Shown here in pieces: positions 7,958 to 17,156 of a stretch of DNA of 64,000 nucleotides. The translations under genes and the position numbers were made by a program. Source of the DNA: an uncultured Lachnospiraceae bacterium (GTDB lineage: Bacteria; Bacillota; Clostridia; Lachnospirales; Lachnospiraceae); assembly GCA_900319245.1 (NCBI GenBank), contig ONNQ01000006.1, forward strand, positions 29,822 to 93,821. Direction: 5' to 3'. A model generated the notes under the pieces. It had not been told where the DNA came from, ran no database searches, and was given only the letters and a program-made list of their open reading frames with translations. Within the stretch, counting starts at the first letter, position 1. The number at the start of each line of letters is the position of its first letter.

Positions 7958-9859
7958 TTAGAAGGAATAATCCTTTTCAATTCCGTACTTTTTAATATGT
8001 CTCCAGAGCGTGGTCTTACTGATTCCCAGCTCTGCCGCCACTTTTTCCCGATTTCCGTTATGTTTCTTTAAAAGCTCTGCGATCCGCACCGCTTCTTTGT
8101 CCTTATACAGGACCACTTTTTCCGTTCCGGGGAGAAGATCCGGAAGGATCTGTTCCACCTGCTTGCGGATAAAGGCCTCGTCGATACTGCGCTGCTCTGT
8201 GAGAAGAATGATCCTCTCGCAGACGCTGGACATCTGTTCCAGATTGCCGGGCCACTCATACTCCTGTACAAATTTGAGCGCTCCCTGCGTCAGATTGACA
8301 TACCGCTTGTATTCTTTCTGCCACTGATCGATATAATGGCGAAACCAGTGCAGCGCGTATTCTTTCTGATGCCTGATCGGGGGAATCTCGATGCTGAGTG
8401 TGCTGAGCGCGTAGTAGAGGTCCTGCCTGAACTCGCCCTTCTCTATTTTGGCAATCAGATTGACGGTCGTGGAGGCGATCACGCGAACCTTGGTAAAGCT
8501 CACTCTGTGGGATCCGTTATGCATGAACTTGCCGCGGATCAGATTGAGCATCTTGTACTGACTCTCTCTGGAGAGCATCTCGATATTATTGAGAAACAGG
8601 GTTCCATCTGCCGCAAGTTCCGCAAGACACGGCGGCGCGCCGGGTCTTGTGGAGTAATTGCCGAACAGCATGTCATCGAGCGTCTCCGGCATCCATGCGT
8701 CACAGTCTACAGGCACAAACGCATTGTTCTTTAAGAGGCTGGCGTTATGGATCGCTTCCGCCATATACACGGCGCCGCCGCCCTTTTCACCGATGAGCAG
8801 AACAGGCGCCTGATAACGGGCGATCTTGCGCACATACTGCTCCATCCTTTTCGTCTCTTTGCTTCCTGTGTAGAACTGTTCCACCGTAAACTTGGCGATA
8901 AATCCTCTTTGATACAGCTCCTTATGAAGCTCTGTATCCATTTCAATGATACGGCGGCCCTCCTGGAAGGTGAGTACAGCTCCCTGGATCCTGTTGTCAA
9001 TGCGGATCGGCGCAATATTGACAACAATCTCCATTTTGTGGCTGTTGACGAAAATAGAGTAGCTCTCTTTGCCATCCACCAGCGCCTCGTCGAGCGCTTT
9101 CCTGCGCAGGCTCGGTATGACCTGCTGCACTCTTTTTCCAACCGGATCTCCCAGGTAGCGTTCCAGAAAATCGCCGCTGCTGCGGTTGATCCTGCGAATG
9201 ATCCCGTCGTTATCCACCTGCATAATGCCTGTAAAGGTATTGTTGAGCATTACGTCGATCTCTGCATTATTGGTCTTCGAGAGCTCAATCGCATAAGAAA
9301 CCCGCTCAGCCGACTCCAACGCTTCGCACAGGCTTTCTATTCCTGCCGGGATCTTATAATAAGAAAGGCCTAGCTCTGCGGCGCGTTTGCACGCAGTATC
9401 GCCTCCAATAATAGCGTCACAGCCGTCTGCAAGCGCCTCTTCAACGCCTCCTATGAGTTCATCCCTCTTCATCACAAGATACTCTTTAAGCACAATGCCA
9501 AAAAGCTCATTGTAATGATCAGTATTACCGAACATGTTCTTATACCCAACAAGTCCGATCCTGGGACAATTAAGCGCGATCGCATTCTTAAGCGCATAGA
9601 TCACAACGCCCATTTCCTGCGTCGTGACTTTCATCTCAACCAGCGGGATCGTGACGTTCTCTCTGAGTAGCTGCGCATGAACGCCTCTGGCGATGATCAG
9701 TTCGCACCCTTTCTCTTCCAATTCTTTACCAAGCTGTACTACAGTATCTGTATGTGCATGCTCTACACAAATGATGTCAAGTGAATGGAAAGACTCCGCA
9801 TATTCGAGAATCTGATTTGTCTGGACAGGATACGGAAGCAGGATTGCTGTCTTTGTCAT
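7958..9859 (-). CDS. PrpR_N/PAS/degenerate AAA+/Fis-HTH transcriptional regulator, sigma-54 motifs lost
   Basis: 633 aa with the layout of PrpR-type enhancer-binding proteins: PrpR_N sensor (about 1-190), PAS (about 205-300), AAA+-like domain (about 330-560) and a Fis-type HTH (591-626, ending AAELGISKTTLWRHIKKYG). The AAA+ motifs are eroded. Walker A reads GEKGGGAV (357-364) with no lysine. The GAFTGA loop is absent: LFGNYSTRPGAP stands at 398-409, about 4 residues short. Walker B reads GTLFLNNIE instead of GTLFLDEI. The arginine finger region is FRQDLYYAL and sensor II is WPGNLEQ. It therefore should neither hydrolyse ATP nor contact sigma-54, and probably acts on the main RNA polymerase. 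Its place after the aldarate operon suggests it controls that operon. AGGAGG precedes the ATG at 9859. An alternative ATG at 9898 also has a good site. Confidence 0.88.
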   Translation of the reverse strand: MTKTAILLPYPVQTNQILEYAESFHSLDIICVEHAHTDTVVQLGKELEEKGCELIIARGVHAQLLRENVTIPLVEMKVTTQEMGVVIYALKNAIALNCPRIGLVGYKNMFGNTDHYNELFGIVLKEYLVMKRDELIGGVEEALADGCDAIIGGDTACKRAAELGLSYYKIPAGIESLCEALESAERVSYAIELSKTNNAEIDVMLNNTFTGIMQVDNDGIIRRINRSSGDFLERYLGDPVGKRVQQVIPSLRRKALDEALVDGKESYSIFVNSHKMEIVVNIAPIRIDNRIQGAVLTFQEGRRIIEMDTELHKELYQRGFIAKFTVEQFYTGSKETKRMEQYVRKIARYQAPVLLIGEKGGGAVYMAEAIHNASLLKNNAFVPVDCDAWMPETLDDMLFGNYSTRPGAPPCLAELAADGTLFLNNIEMLSRESQYKMLNLIRGKFMHNGSHRVSFTKVRVIASTTVNLIAKIEKGEFRQDLYYALSTLSIEIPPIRHQKEYALHWFRHYIDQWQKEYKRYVNLTQGALKFVQEYEWPGNLEQMSSVCERIILLTEQRSIDEAFIRKQVEQILPDLLPGTEKVVLYKDKEAVRIAELLKKHNGNREKVAAELGISKTTLWRHIKKYGIEKDYSF

Positions 9860-10110
9860 GACTCCTCCTATTCGTTTTTCCCAATCATACAATTTCATAT
9901 AGTATCTTCCTTTTTGACTATAATCAGATTCGGCCGATCGCGACACAGCACTATTGAATAAAATCCAGCGGGTAATTTCAGTAACTCCGATATATGTTCA
10001 CGAATTGAAATGCACGCGTTTCATTTATAGTAATTATTCTTTCATACCATGCCATTAAAAAGCCATTTGCATTTTGACGGTATTTTATATGCAATACTTC
10101 CAAATAAAAA
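9860..10110 (-). promoter_or_regulatory. Intergenic region upstream of the regulator, with a candidate operator
   Basis: About 250 nt between the garK terminator and the regulator gene, with no gene seen. It holds a palindrome-like site TGAAATGCACGCGTTTCA at 10006-10023 (arms TGAAA/TTTCA) about 150 nt before the start. A TATAAA on the minus strand lies just upstream of it. Autoregulation is a guess. No GG-N10-GC sigma-54 promoter was found. Confidence 0.35.
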
Positions 10111-10141
10111 AGCGGTTTACTTCCACACAAAGTAAACCGCT
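10111..10141 (-). terminator. Rho-independent terminator of the aldarate operon
   Basis: AGCGGTTTACT and AGTAAACCGCT form an 11-bp perfect stem with a 9-nt loop. On the minus strand it is followed by TTTTTTATTT. It lies about 40 nt below the glycerate kinase stop. Confidence 0.92.
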
Positions 10142-10179
10142 CTCTATAATAATAGGAAAGAATCAGCTGTATAGTAGTG

Positions 10180-11412
10180 TTAACCGATCAGTGCCACTGC
10201 CACGTCATTGACGTTTGTGCCGGTGGGACCGGTCATGATCAGTCCGTCCACTTCCTTGAGCGCATGATATGCGTCGTTGTCCTTAAGAACCGCAAATACA
10301 TCGATTCCCTTCGCCGCAAATGCCTCCATGGTCTCCGCGTCAACATATCCGCCGGCCGCGTCGGTCGGTCCGTCCGTGCCATCGCTTCCGACAGAGAAAA
10401 CGGCCGCGCCGGGCATGCCCGCAATACCGGGTGCCGCCGCGATGGCCAGCTCCTGGTTGCGTCCGCCAAGGCCTTTTCCTGTCAGGTGAACGACTGTCTC
10501 ACCGCCTGCGATATAGGCCAGTTTCCGGCCGTCTCCTGCATGCGTTCTGAGAATTCCGGCGAGGAAACTGCCGGCCTCTCTCGCCTCGCATGTGAGCTGA
10601 TCCGTGAGGAGGATCGGCTCATAGCCAAGTTCCTCACATTTGACGGCCGCTGCCGCACAGAGTTCCCTGACACTGCCGGTGATCATGGTGGTCACATTGT
10701 CAAGGCTCTTGGGCGTCTCGTTGTCAAGAAGCGTTTTCGCCTCCTCCGAGAACCGAAGTCCATATCGGGAGACGATTTCCTTGGCCTGTGCACAGGTAGA
10801 ACTGTCGGGATAGGCGGGACCGCTGGCGATCATATCGAGAGGATCTCCAATAATATCGCTCAGCACAATGCTGCGGACATGCGCAGGTGCGCAGGCCTGT
10901 GCAAATCGTCCGCCCTTGACAGCCGACAGGCGCTTGCGGATCGTGTTCATTTCCACGATGTCCGCGCCGCATGCCAGAAGCTGTTTGGTGATATCCTGCA
11001 GTTCTTCTCCGCTCACAAGCGGCTGCTCAAAGAGCGCGCTGCCGCCGCCGGACAGAAGGAACAGGACTGTATCATCCGCCGTGAGATCCTTTACAAGGTC
11101 GAGCGCCGCCGCCGTTGCTTTAAAGCTGTTCTCGTCCGGAACCGGATGGCCCGCCTCATAACAGACAACGCCGGGAATCTCTCCCATTACGTGCTCATAC
11201 TTGGTCACAACGACGCCGCCGTCCACGCTGCCTATGGTGTCGACTGCTGCCTTCGCCATCTGCCACGCCGCTTTTCCAGCCGCGACAAGAAGTGTTTTGC
11301 CCTTTCCAGGCTTATAGTCTTTCAATGCTCTCTGGACGGCTTCGTCCGGCAGTACAGCCTGCAGGCTCGCCTTGACGATCGCGTCCGCATTCTTACGTGT
11401 CAAAATATCCAT
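10180..11412 (-). CDS. garK: Glycerate 2-kinase, type 2 (DUF4147/MOFRL family)
   Basis: 410 aa. The N-terminal DUF4147 domain contains LLVAAGKAAWQMA and FLLSGGGSALFE. The MOFRL domain contains GKGLGGRNQELAIAA and SDGTDGPTDAAGGYVD, the hallmark of GckA/TtuD-type kinases. It phosphorylates D-glycerate, giving 2-phosphoglycerate that enters glycolysis. It is the last gene of the aldarate operon, after GarR supplies glycerate. The symbol is assigned by role, because E. coli GarK belongs to a different family. The start at 11412 follows GAGG by 6 nt. A strong terminator lies downstream. Confidence 0.9.
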   Translation of the reverse strand: MDILTRKNADAIVKASLQAVLPDEAVQRALKDYKPGKGKTLLVAAGKAAWQMAKAAVDTIGSVDGGVVVTKYEHVMGEIPGVVCYEAGHPVPDENSFKATAAALDLVKDLTADDTVLFLLSGGGSALFEQPLVSGEELQDITKQLLACGADIVEMNTIRKRLSAVKGGRFAQACAPAHVRSIVLSDIIGDPLDMIASGPAYPDSSTCAQAKEIVSRYGLRFSEEAKTLLDNETPKSLDNVTTMITGSVRELCAAAAVKCEELGYEPILLTDQLTCEAREAGSFLAGILRTHAGDGRKLAYIAGGETVVHLTGKGLGGRNQELAIAAAPGIAGMPGAAVFSVGSDGTDGPTDAAGGYVDAETMEAFAAKGIDVFAVLKDNDAYHALKEVDGLIMTGPTGTNVNDVAVALIG

Positions 11413-11480
11413 ACACAACCTCATTTCTTATTGCCGCAAGGCTCACATCACGAGCCGTTGCGCCATGGGTTTCTATGTCA

Positions 11481-12839
11481 TCAGCGCACAAGGCAGGGCT
11501 TCTTGTGATCATAGACCCAGTTCGGGATCAGATACTGCATTGCTTTGGCATCATCGCGGTCATGCGTGGGCAGGCTGTTATAGAGTCTGTTGGCCTCCCA
11601 TACACGCTCCATGTTCAGGTGCACGCCGAGACCGGGCGCATCCGGAACCTGCAGCTTGCCGCCGATGATCTGCGGCGTATCGTCAAGCAGGTTCTGTCCG
11701 TCCTGCCAGATCCAGTGGGTATCCAGCGGTGCCGGATCGCCGACCGCTGCCGCACCGACCTGTGCAAAAGCAGCAAGTGTGATGTCAAAATGATTGTTGG
11801 AATGTACGCCCCAGGTAAGGCCCCAGGAATTGAGCAGCTGCGACATACGGATCGCTCCGTCAAAGCCCCAGAAGTGGGGATCTGCCAAAATAATGTCGCA
11901 GGCGTTCAGGCTCACAGTGTGATAGAACTGCCGCCAGTCAGTCGCGATCATATTGGTGGCAACCTGGAACTGCGTGGCGTTCTTGAACTCACGCATGATC
12001 TCTCTGCTGGAATAGCCCGCCTCCGGCCCGCAAGGATCTTCCATATAGGTGATGATCCCGTGCATATCCTTGCAAAGTTCAATGGACTCGGCAAGACTCC
12101 ACGCTCCGTTGGGATCGATATTGACCCTCGCCTCCGGGAAACGCTTCTTGAGCGCCTTCATGGCCTCCATCTCTTCCTCGCCTCTGAGCACGCCGCCCTT
12201 GAGCTTGAAATTGGAGAATCCGTATTTTTCTCTGACCGCTTCCGCCTCTTCCACGATCCGCTCCGGCGTCAGGATCTCCTCGCGCCGCAGCCTGAACCAG
12301 GGATCGCTGCTGTCAGACTCATCCAGATACTGCATGTCGCCTGCCGGCACTTTGTGTCTGTCAGATACATAGAAAAGATAGCCGAGCATCTCCACTTCTT
12401 TTCTCTGCTGGCCTTCGCCCATCAGATCACACATAGGAACGCCCAGGAACTGTCCGAACAAATCCATCATGGCGCACTCTATGGCCCATTCACTCTTTAC
12501 AACATATTTGAGCTTACTGATATCCAGCGTCTGGATGCCTTCGCCATCGTCATCCGCAGCCGGATTTGCCAGCTTATGGATTTTCTGCAGCACTTTCCTG
12601 TATTGGGAAATCTGCTGTCCCTCAACCAGGGGCTTCATCGCGTTCAGGCAGTCGCAGGTGTAATCGCCGCCGTGAATCTCGCCGACGCCCGTATGGCCCG
12701 CCGAATCCTCCAGAATAACCAGATTTCTCGTAAACACAGGTGCATGCGCGCCGGACAGCGTCATCAGCATACTGTCATATCCCGCAACGGGAACTACTGT
12801 CATCTTGGTAATGACCGGTGTCGTAGTAAATGCACTCAT
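11481..12839 (-). CDS. Glucarate dehydratase paralogue (GudD/GudX-like, enolase superfamily)
   Basis: 452 aa enolase-superfamily acid-sugar dehydratase. All catalytic positions known from E. coli GudD are present: FKLKGG (K212, K214), DPNG (D242), MEDPCG (E267), ATNM (N296), DPHFW (D320) and HSNNHFD (H346). The segment equivalent to the substrate-lining [10 protein letters not shown] of the neighbouring GudD is replaced here by DISKLKYVVKSEW, and there is an ADDDGEG insertion before it. Substrate preference may therefore differ (idarate, another diacid, or an epimerising role). It lies 108 nt below gudD, separated by a stable hairpin. The GGGAG site precedes the ATG. Confidence 0.9.
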   Translation of the reverse strand: MSAFTTTPVITKMTVVPVAGYDSMLMTLSGAHAPVFTRNLVILEDSAGHTGVGEIHGGDYTCDCLNAMKPLVEGQQISQYRKVLQKIHKLANPAADDDGEGIQTLDISKLKYVVKSEWAIECAMMDLFGQFLGVPMCDLMGEGQQRKEVEMLGYLFYVSDRHKVPAGDMQYLDESDSSDPWFRLRREEILTPERIVEEAEAVREKYGFSNFKLKGGVLRGEEEMEAMKALKKRFPEARVNIDPNGAWSLAESIELCKDMHGIITYMEDPCGPEAGYSSREIMREFKNATQFQVATNMIATDWRQFYHTVSLNACDIILADPHFWGFDGAIRMSQLLNSWGLTWGVHSNNHFDITLAAFAQVGAAAVGDPAPLDTHWIWQDGQNLLDDTPQIIGGKLQVPDAPGLGVHLNMERVWEANRLYNSLPTHDRDDAKAMQYLIPNWVYDHKKPCLVR

Positions 12840-12876
12840 CGTCAGCTCCCTTCTCGATTATAATCGATACCTAATA

Positions 12877-12914
12877 AGGCAGCCGGCTGCTCAATGCTTC
12901 AGCCGGCTGTGCCT
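12877..12914 (-). other. Intercistronic stem-loop between the two dehydratase genes
   Basis: AGGCAGCCGGCTG and CAGCCGGCTGTGCCT can pair almost throughout with a 10-nt loop. It has no T-tract, so it looks like an mRNA-stabilising or processing hairpin and not a terminator. Confidence 0.6.
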
Positions 12915-12947
12915 AATTACAATCAGAATTTCTTCAAGGCAGATTTC

Positions 12948-14276
12948 TTATCTCACCATGCAAGGGCGCTTGGGATCAAACGTCCAGCCGGGGATCAGGT
13001 ACTGCATGCCCTTTGCGTCATCACGCGCGCCGAGGCAGTTCTCAATATACAGTTTATTGGCCTTCATGATCTGGTCGCGGTCGATCTCGATACCAAGACC
13101 GCCCTTCTTGGGAAGGTCAATGCAGCCGTCAACGATCTGCATAGGCTCCTTGGTCAGGCGCTCACGGCCTTCCTGCCAGATCCAGTGTGTGTCGATACCA
13201 TTGAGCTTGCCGGGTACTGCTGCTGCGCACTGTACAACCATGGCAAGGCTGATGTCAAAGTGGTTATTGGAGTGGCATCCCCACATCAGGCCGAAGTCAT
13301 TGCAGAGCTGGCCGACGCGAACGGAACCGTTCATGGTCCAGAAATGAGGATCTGCCAGAGGAATATCTACGCTGTTGAGAGCGATGCAATGTGCCATCTC
13401 TCTCCAGTCTGTGTCGATCATGTTGGTTGCGGTAGGCATACCGGAACCGCGCTTGAACTCAGCCATGATCTCGCGGCCGGAGAAACGACCTTCTGCTCCG
13501 CAGGGATCTTCGCAATACGCCAGGATCTTCTTGAACTCAGGCGCAAGCTCGAGTGCCTTGGCAAGAGACCAGCAGCCGTTGGGATCCAGGTCTACGCGCG
13601 CATTCGGGAATGCTTCCTTGATAGCACGGACAGCTTCCAGCTCCTGCTCGGGCTCCAGAACGCCGCCCTTGAGCTTGAAGTCTTCAAAACCATACTTCTC
13701 ATAAGTAGCCTTTGCAAGTGCTACGATCGCTTCGGGAGTCATCGCCTCCTCGTGGCGAAGTCTGTACCAATCGCACTCTGCATCCGGCTCTTCCTCGTAA
13801 GGAAGATCTGTTTTCTTGCGGTCTCCAATATAGAACAGATAAGAAAGGAAGCGTACTCTCTCTCTCTGGATGCCGTCGCCCATAAGAGCTGCTGCGGGAA
13901 CATCCAGGAATTTGCCCAGAAGGTCAAGAAGCGGAGCTTCAATGGCAGTTACTACATGTACGCCGGTACGAAGGTCAAATGTCTGCAGGCCGCGAACGTC
14001 GTCCTTGATGTTCTCGTTCAGCCAATTTCTGACCTTGTTCAGTGTCTGCTTGTAATCGCCGATGCTGCTTCCGATGACCAGGTGCTCTACTGCTTCGAGG
14101 GCTGCCGTGATCTTCTGTCCGCCGGGCACTTCGCCAACGCCTTCTGCGCCGGTAGAGTCAGTCAGGATGACGATATTTCTGGTAAAATACGGTGCATGTG
14201 CACCGGAGAGATTCAATTCCATGCAGTCATGTCCGGCTACAGGATATACTTCCATCTTGGTAATAACAGGTACCAT
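12948..14276 (-). CDS. gudD: Glucarate dehydratase
   Basis: 442 aa and very close to E. coli GudD along its whole length, from [22 protein letters not shown] split across the start to the terminal [13 protein letters not shown]. Catalytic residues line up at a constant offset of minus four: K201, K203, D231, E256, N285, D309 and H335. It dehydrates D-glucarate (and L-idarate) to 5-keto-4-deoxy-D-glucarate in the cytoplasm. The start at 14276 has GGAGG seven bases upstream. It belongs to the run garD-tct-dapA-garR-gudD-gudX-garK. Confidence 0.95.
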   Translation of the reverse strand: MVPVITKMEVYPVAGHDCMELNLSGAHAPYFTRNIVILTDSTGAEGVGEVPGGQKITAALEAVEHLVIGSSIGDYKQTLNKVRNWLNENIKDDVRGLQTFDLRTGVHVVTAIEAPLLDLLGKFLDVPAAALMGDGIQRERVRFLSYLFYIGDRKKTDLPYEEEPDAECDWYRLRHEEAMTPEAIVALAKATYEKYGFEDFKLKGGVLEPEQELEAVRAIKEAFPNARVDLDPNGCWSLAKALELAPEFKKILAYCEDPCGAEGRFSGREIMAEFKRGSGMPTATNMIDTDWREMAHCIALNSVDIPLADPHFWTMNGSVRVGQLCNDFGLMWGCHSNNHFDISLAMVVQCAAAVPGKLNGIDTHWIWQEGRERLTKEPMQIVDGCIDLPKKGGLGIEIDRDQIMKANKLYIENCLGARDDAKGMQYLIPGWTFDPKRPCMVR

Positions 14277-14350
14277 TCCATTACCTCCGTTTATGCAATA
14301 CGGTCCTCTCCCCTGAAGAGGACCGCGATGTGTAAGAGCCAATCGATCGA

Positions 14351-15235
14351 TTATCTGCCGATCTTGATATCTGTCAGGTACTCATAGTACTGTGCGATCG
14401 CGCTGTGGTCCTTCTGGCCGCCTTCGTGGTTGTGCATCCACTGCAGGATTTCCTGAACAGCTGCAGTCATGGGAACGGGAGCGCCTACGCTGTGTGCGCA
14501 GTCAAGTGCATTGTTGAGATCCTTGATGTGCAGATCGATCTTGAAGCCGGGCTTGTCGTTGCCGGCGATCATCATCGGTCCCTTAGCATCCATAACGGTG
14601 GAACCTGCGAGGCCGCCTCTGATTGCCTCGAAGACCAGCTGAGGATCTACGCCCGCCTTCTGTGCCATTGTGAACGCCTCTGCGACCGCCTGGATGTTGC
14701 AAGCTACAATAATCTGGTTGGCAAGCTTTGTGGTATTGCCTGCGCCGACTTCGCCGCAGCGAACAATGGATGCGCCCATGGTCTCCAGGAGGGGTTTGAA
14801 CTTGTCAAATACTTCCTGCTTGCCGCCTACCATGAAGGAAAGGGTTCCGTCGATGGCCTTGGGCTCGCCGCCGGAAACAGGTGCGTCGAGCATCTCGATG
14901 CCCTTCTTGGCCAGCTCAGCTGCTACTTCCTTACTTGCAACGGGGTTGATGGAGCTCATGTCGATGAAGACCTGACCTTCTTTCATGTAGTTCGCAACAC
15001 CGTTTGCGCCGAGCATGACAGATTTTACGTGAGGGGAGTTGGGAAGCATGGTCATGACTACGTCGCAGGTCTCGCCGATTTCTTTGTTGGTAGCCTGCTT
15101 AGCGCCACATGCAACAACTTCATCTACTGCAGCCTGGTTGAGATCGCTGACGAGCAGCTCTGTATAACCACCCTTCATGATGTTCTTTGCCATGGGCTTA
15201 CCCATAATTCCAAGTCCGATTAAACCGATTTTCAA
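14351..15235 (-). CDS. garR: Tartronate semialdehyde reductase (2-hydroxy-3-oxopropionate reductase)
   Basis: 294 aa beta-hydroxyacid dehydrogenase. The Rossmann glycine loop [16 protein letters not shown] lies at residues 4-19, the substrate-binding [11 protein letters not shown] follows, and [11 protein letters not shown] near residue 170 carries the catalytic lysine. It reduces tartronate semialdehyde to D-glycerate with NAD(P)H, linking the aldolase and the glycerate kinase of this operon. The start is TTG at 15235 with AAGGAGG eight bases upstream. No ATG fits the conserved N-terminus. Confidence 0.93.
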   Translation of the reverse strand: MKIGLIGLGIMGKPMAKNIMKGGYTELLVSDLNQAAVDEVVACGAKQATNKEIGETCDVVMTMLPNSPHVKSVMLGANGVANYMKEGQVFIDMSSINPVASKEVAAELAKKGIEMLDAPVSGGEPKAIDGTLSFMVGGKQEVFDKFKPLLETMGASIVRCGEVGAGNTTKLANQIIVACNIQAVAEAFTMAQKAGVDPQLVFEAIRGGLAGSTVMDAKGPMMIAGNDKPGFKIDLHIKDLNNALDCAHSVGAPVPMTAAVQEILQWMHNHEGGQKDHSAIAQYYEYLTDIKIGR

Positions 15236-15277
15236 TGTTTTGTCCTCCTTAAAGATAAATTGTCATTCCTACTGAAC

Positions 15278-16180
15278 TCAAAGCAGTCCAGCTGTTTCCA
15301 TTGCTTTTCTGATCTTATCAAGCACCGGGCCTTCCGCTGTAGGAAGGTTGGGAAGATAAGGATCGCCGACATTCTGTCCGCGCAGGTTGGCCATATCCTT
15401 GGCCGCAACCGGGAAGGATGCCCCGTCCATGGAAAGACGGACAGGATTGAGCTTGAACTGTGCTTCGAGAGAGCCTTTGATATCGCCAGCTACAAATTTC
15501 TCGTATACGTCTCCAATGAGACCGGGCATGAAGTTGCCGGCCGTGCAGACGCCGCCTACAGCGCCGACGCACATGGATGCATAGAGAAGCGTGTCCTTGC
15601 CGCCAAAGACTTTAAAGTTCACGTCACGGTTGCGTCTTACGCACTCCTCTGTGAGTGTGATATCGCCAGATGTATCCTTCATTCCGACGATGTTGGGAAC
15701 TGTATGGGCCAGGCGGCAGATCATGTCTGCGGTTACGCCGTAGCCAACGCGTCCCGGATTGTTGTAGATGAGTACCGGTGTGTCCGGAATTGCCTCTGCA
15801 ATGGTCTTGAAGTGAGTGTACAGTTCCTCTGCAGTGGGCTTTAAGAACATAGGCTGGAGAATGGATACGCATGCAGCGCCATTTGCAACGGCCATCTTGG
15901 CCAGGCGCACACACTTGCGCGTATTAATTGCTCCGATGCCAAAATACACAGGTACGCGACCGGCTGCCTGATCTACCATGATCTTGAGCCCGCGCTCCAT
16001 CTCATCCTCTTCAATCTGGTAGAATTCGCCATTTGATCCAAACGCCAGGATGCCGTGCATTCCGCCGTTTATGACAAATTCCACCTGCCTGCGCATTCCC
16101 TCTTCGTCAATCTTCTCTTCTTTATCGATTACTGTGATGATCGGAACCACAACTCCCTTAATAAAATCCGTATTCATCAT
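15278..16180 (-). CDS. DapA-family aldolase, probable 5-keto-4-deoxy-D-glucarate aldolase
   Basis: 300 aa class I (Schiff base) aldolase/lyase of the dihydrodipicolinate synthase family: FGSNGE (47-52), IYNNPGR with Y139, and GMKDTSGD with the Schiff-base K168. The family includes both the KdgD dehydratase, which yields 2-ketoglutarate semialdehyde, and true retro-aldolases. No semialdehyde dehydrogenase is nearby, while GarR and glycerate kinase are in the same operon. I therefore infer cleavage to pyruvate and tartronate semialdehyde, a role filled by the unrelated class II aldolase GarL in enterobacteria. AGGAG precedes the ATG pair. Confidence 0.85.
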   Translation of the reverse strand: MMNTDFIKGVVVPIITVIDKEEKIDEEGMRRQVEFVINGGMHGILAFGSNGEFYQIEEDEMERGLKIMVDQAAGRVPVYFGIGAINTRKCVRLAKMAVANGAACVSILQPMFLKPTAEELYTHFKTIAEAIPDTPVLIYNNPGRVGYGVTADMICRLAHTVPNIVGMKDTSGDITLTEECVRRNRDVNFKVFGGKDTLLYASMCVGAVGGVCTAGNFMPGLIGDVYEKFVAGDIKGSLEAQFKLNPVRLSMDGASFPVAAKDMANLRGQNVGDPYLPNLPTAEGPVLDKIRKAMETAGLL

Positions 16181-16190
16181 GTATCTCCTT

Positions 16191-17027
16191 TCATATCAGA
16201 GTCCACACCAGATCCAGTACTTTTTCCAGTTCAGGCATCGGATTCCAATCAATCATTTGCTTTGTCACTTCGCCTCTTGCGCTGAAATTTGCTGCAAGGA
16301 AGCGATCCTTTAAAAACACATCGACCATATCACCGTCGACCCTCATGGAGAGAATTCCTGTCGTATAGTCCTCCAGTTTCTCTAATTGTCTGTAGAAGCG
16401 CTCCGGCATCCCTGTGCCGTTTGCTGCTTCTTCATCTGAAATATCCCCTATATTCTCTTTTTCATTTTGTTGTACAAGGCTACGGAATTGTCCGTCCTTG
16501 ACAGTAAAATGATAATTCGTATTCTCCGGCAGTGCGATGTGGATCCAGTTGCCGCAAAGTATCTCGGCGCTGATCTTGGTCCCCTCCTGATGATGTGCAA
16601 TCGTCACATCGCAGCTAGTAACCTTCATTTTCTTGCTGTCCTTGCCGACATAGCCTGCCACCCCGGTAAAGAAGTTGATCGCTCCGCTCTTGTCCATCAC
16701 CGGAACAAGCGCCGCGTCGCGGATCACATCTTCGCCCATCAGCTCCTTTCCCTTCATCACTACCTGATCCGTGTGAAGGAGCTGTCCGATCGTTGCGCGT
16801 ATGTTCTCTTCGACAGCGTGATTGACATAATCTTTCTGCATCTTTCGAAAGACAAAGAGTTGGATGAATACCGTCGCTGCAATGATGATCAGTGTCAGCC
16901 AGAACTTTCGAAGGGCTGACACAAGGATGACGCAGATCACCAGCCCGATCATGAAATACGCCGTATACCGGATCCTGTCAAATTCTTTCTTTAATTTCAC
17001 AGCCGCTTTTTGTGAATCGTATTTCAT
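16191..17027 (-). CDS. Uncharacterised two-helix membrane protein in the aldarate operon
   Basis: 278 aa. Two hydrophobic helices near the N-terminus (about residues 20-40 and 46-62, YFMIGLVICVILVSAL and LTLIIIAATVFIQLFVF) are followed by a soluble domain of about 210 residues. That domain has mixed beta-rich character, with charged stretches such as KDSKKMKVTSCDVTIAHHQ. No family was recognised and no catalytic motif is visible. It lies 10 nt upstream of the aldolase gene on the same transcript, which suggests co-expression with aldarate catabolism. The ribosome site is weak (GGGAACG). Confidence 0.7.
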   Translation of the reverse strand: MKYDSQKAAVKLKKEFDRIRYTAYFMIGLVICVILVSALRKFWLTLIIIAATVFIQLFVFRKMQKDYVNHAVEENIRATIGQLLHTDQVVMKGKELMGEDVIRDAALVPVMDKSGAINFFTGVAGYVGKDSKKMKVTSCDVTIAHHQEGTKISAEILCGNWIHIALPENTNYHFTVKDGQFRSLVQQNEKENIGDISDEEAANGTGMPERFYRQLEKLEDYTTGILSMRVDGDMVDVFLKDRFLAANFSARGEVTKQMIDWNPMPELEKVLDLVWTLI

Positions 17028-17156
17028 ACAGTATCGTTCCCTCTATGATCTTTTCGATAGTTATGCATCCGACCAGGACCTCACTCCGTCAGAGAAAATG
17101 GATATTCTCAATCCACTTGGGCGCCCGCTCATGAACTGCAGCCGCTTTGAAGCGGT

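Noticed and set aside
7958-9859. Functional sigma-54 activator
   Set aside because: Walker A lysine, GAFTGA loop, Walker B acid pair and arginine-finger context are all missing, and no -24/-12 promoter was found near the aldarate genes.
15278-16180. 5-keto-4-deoxyglucarate dehydratase (KdgD) as the preferred name
   Set aside because: Possible by family, but no 2-ketoglutarate semialdehyde dehydrogenase is nearby, while the enzymes that use tartronate semialdehyde are in the operon.
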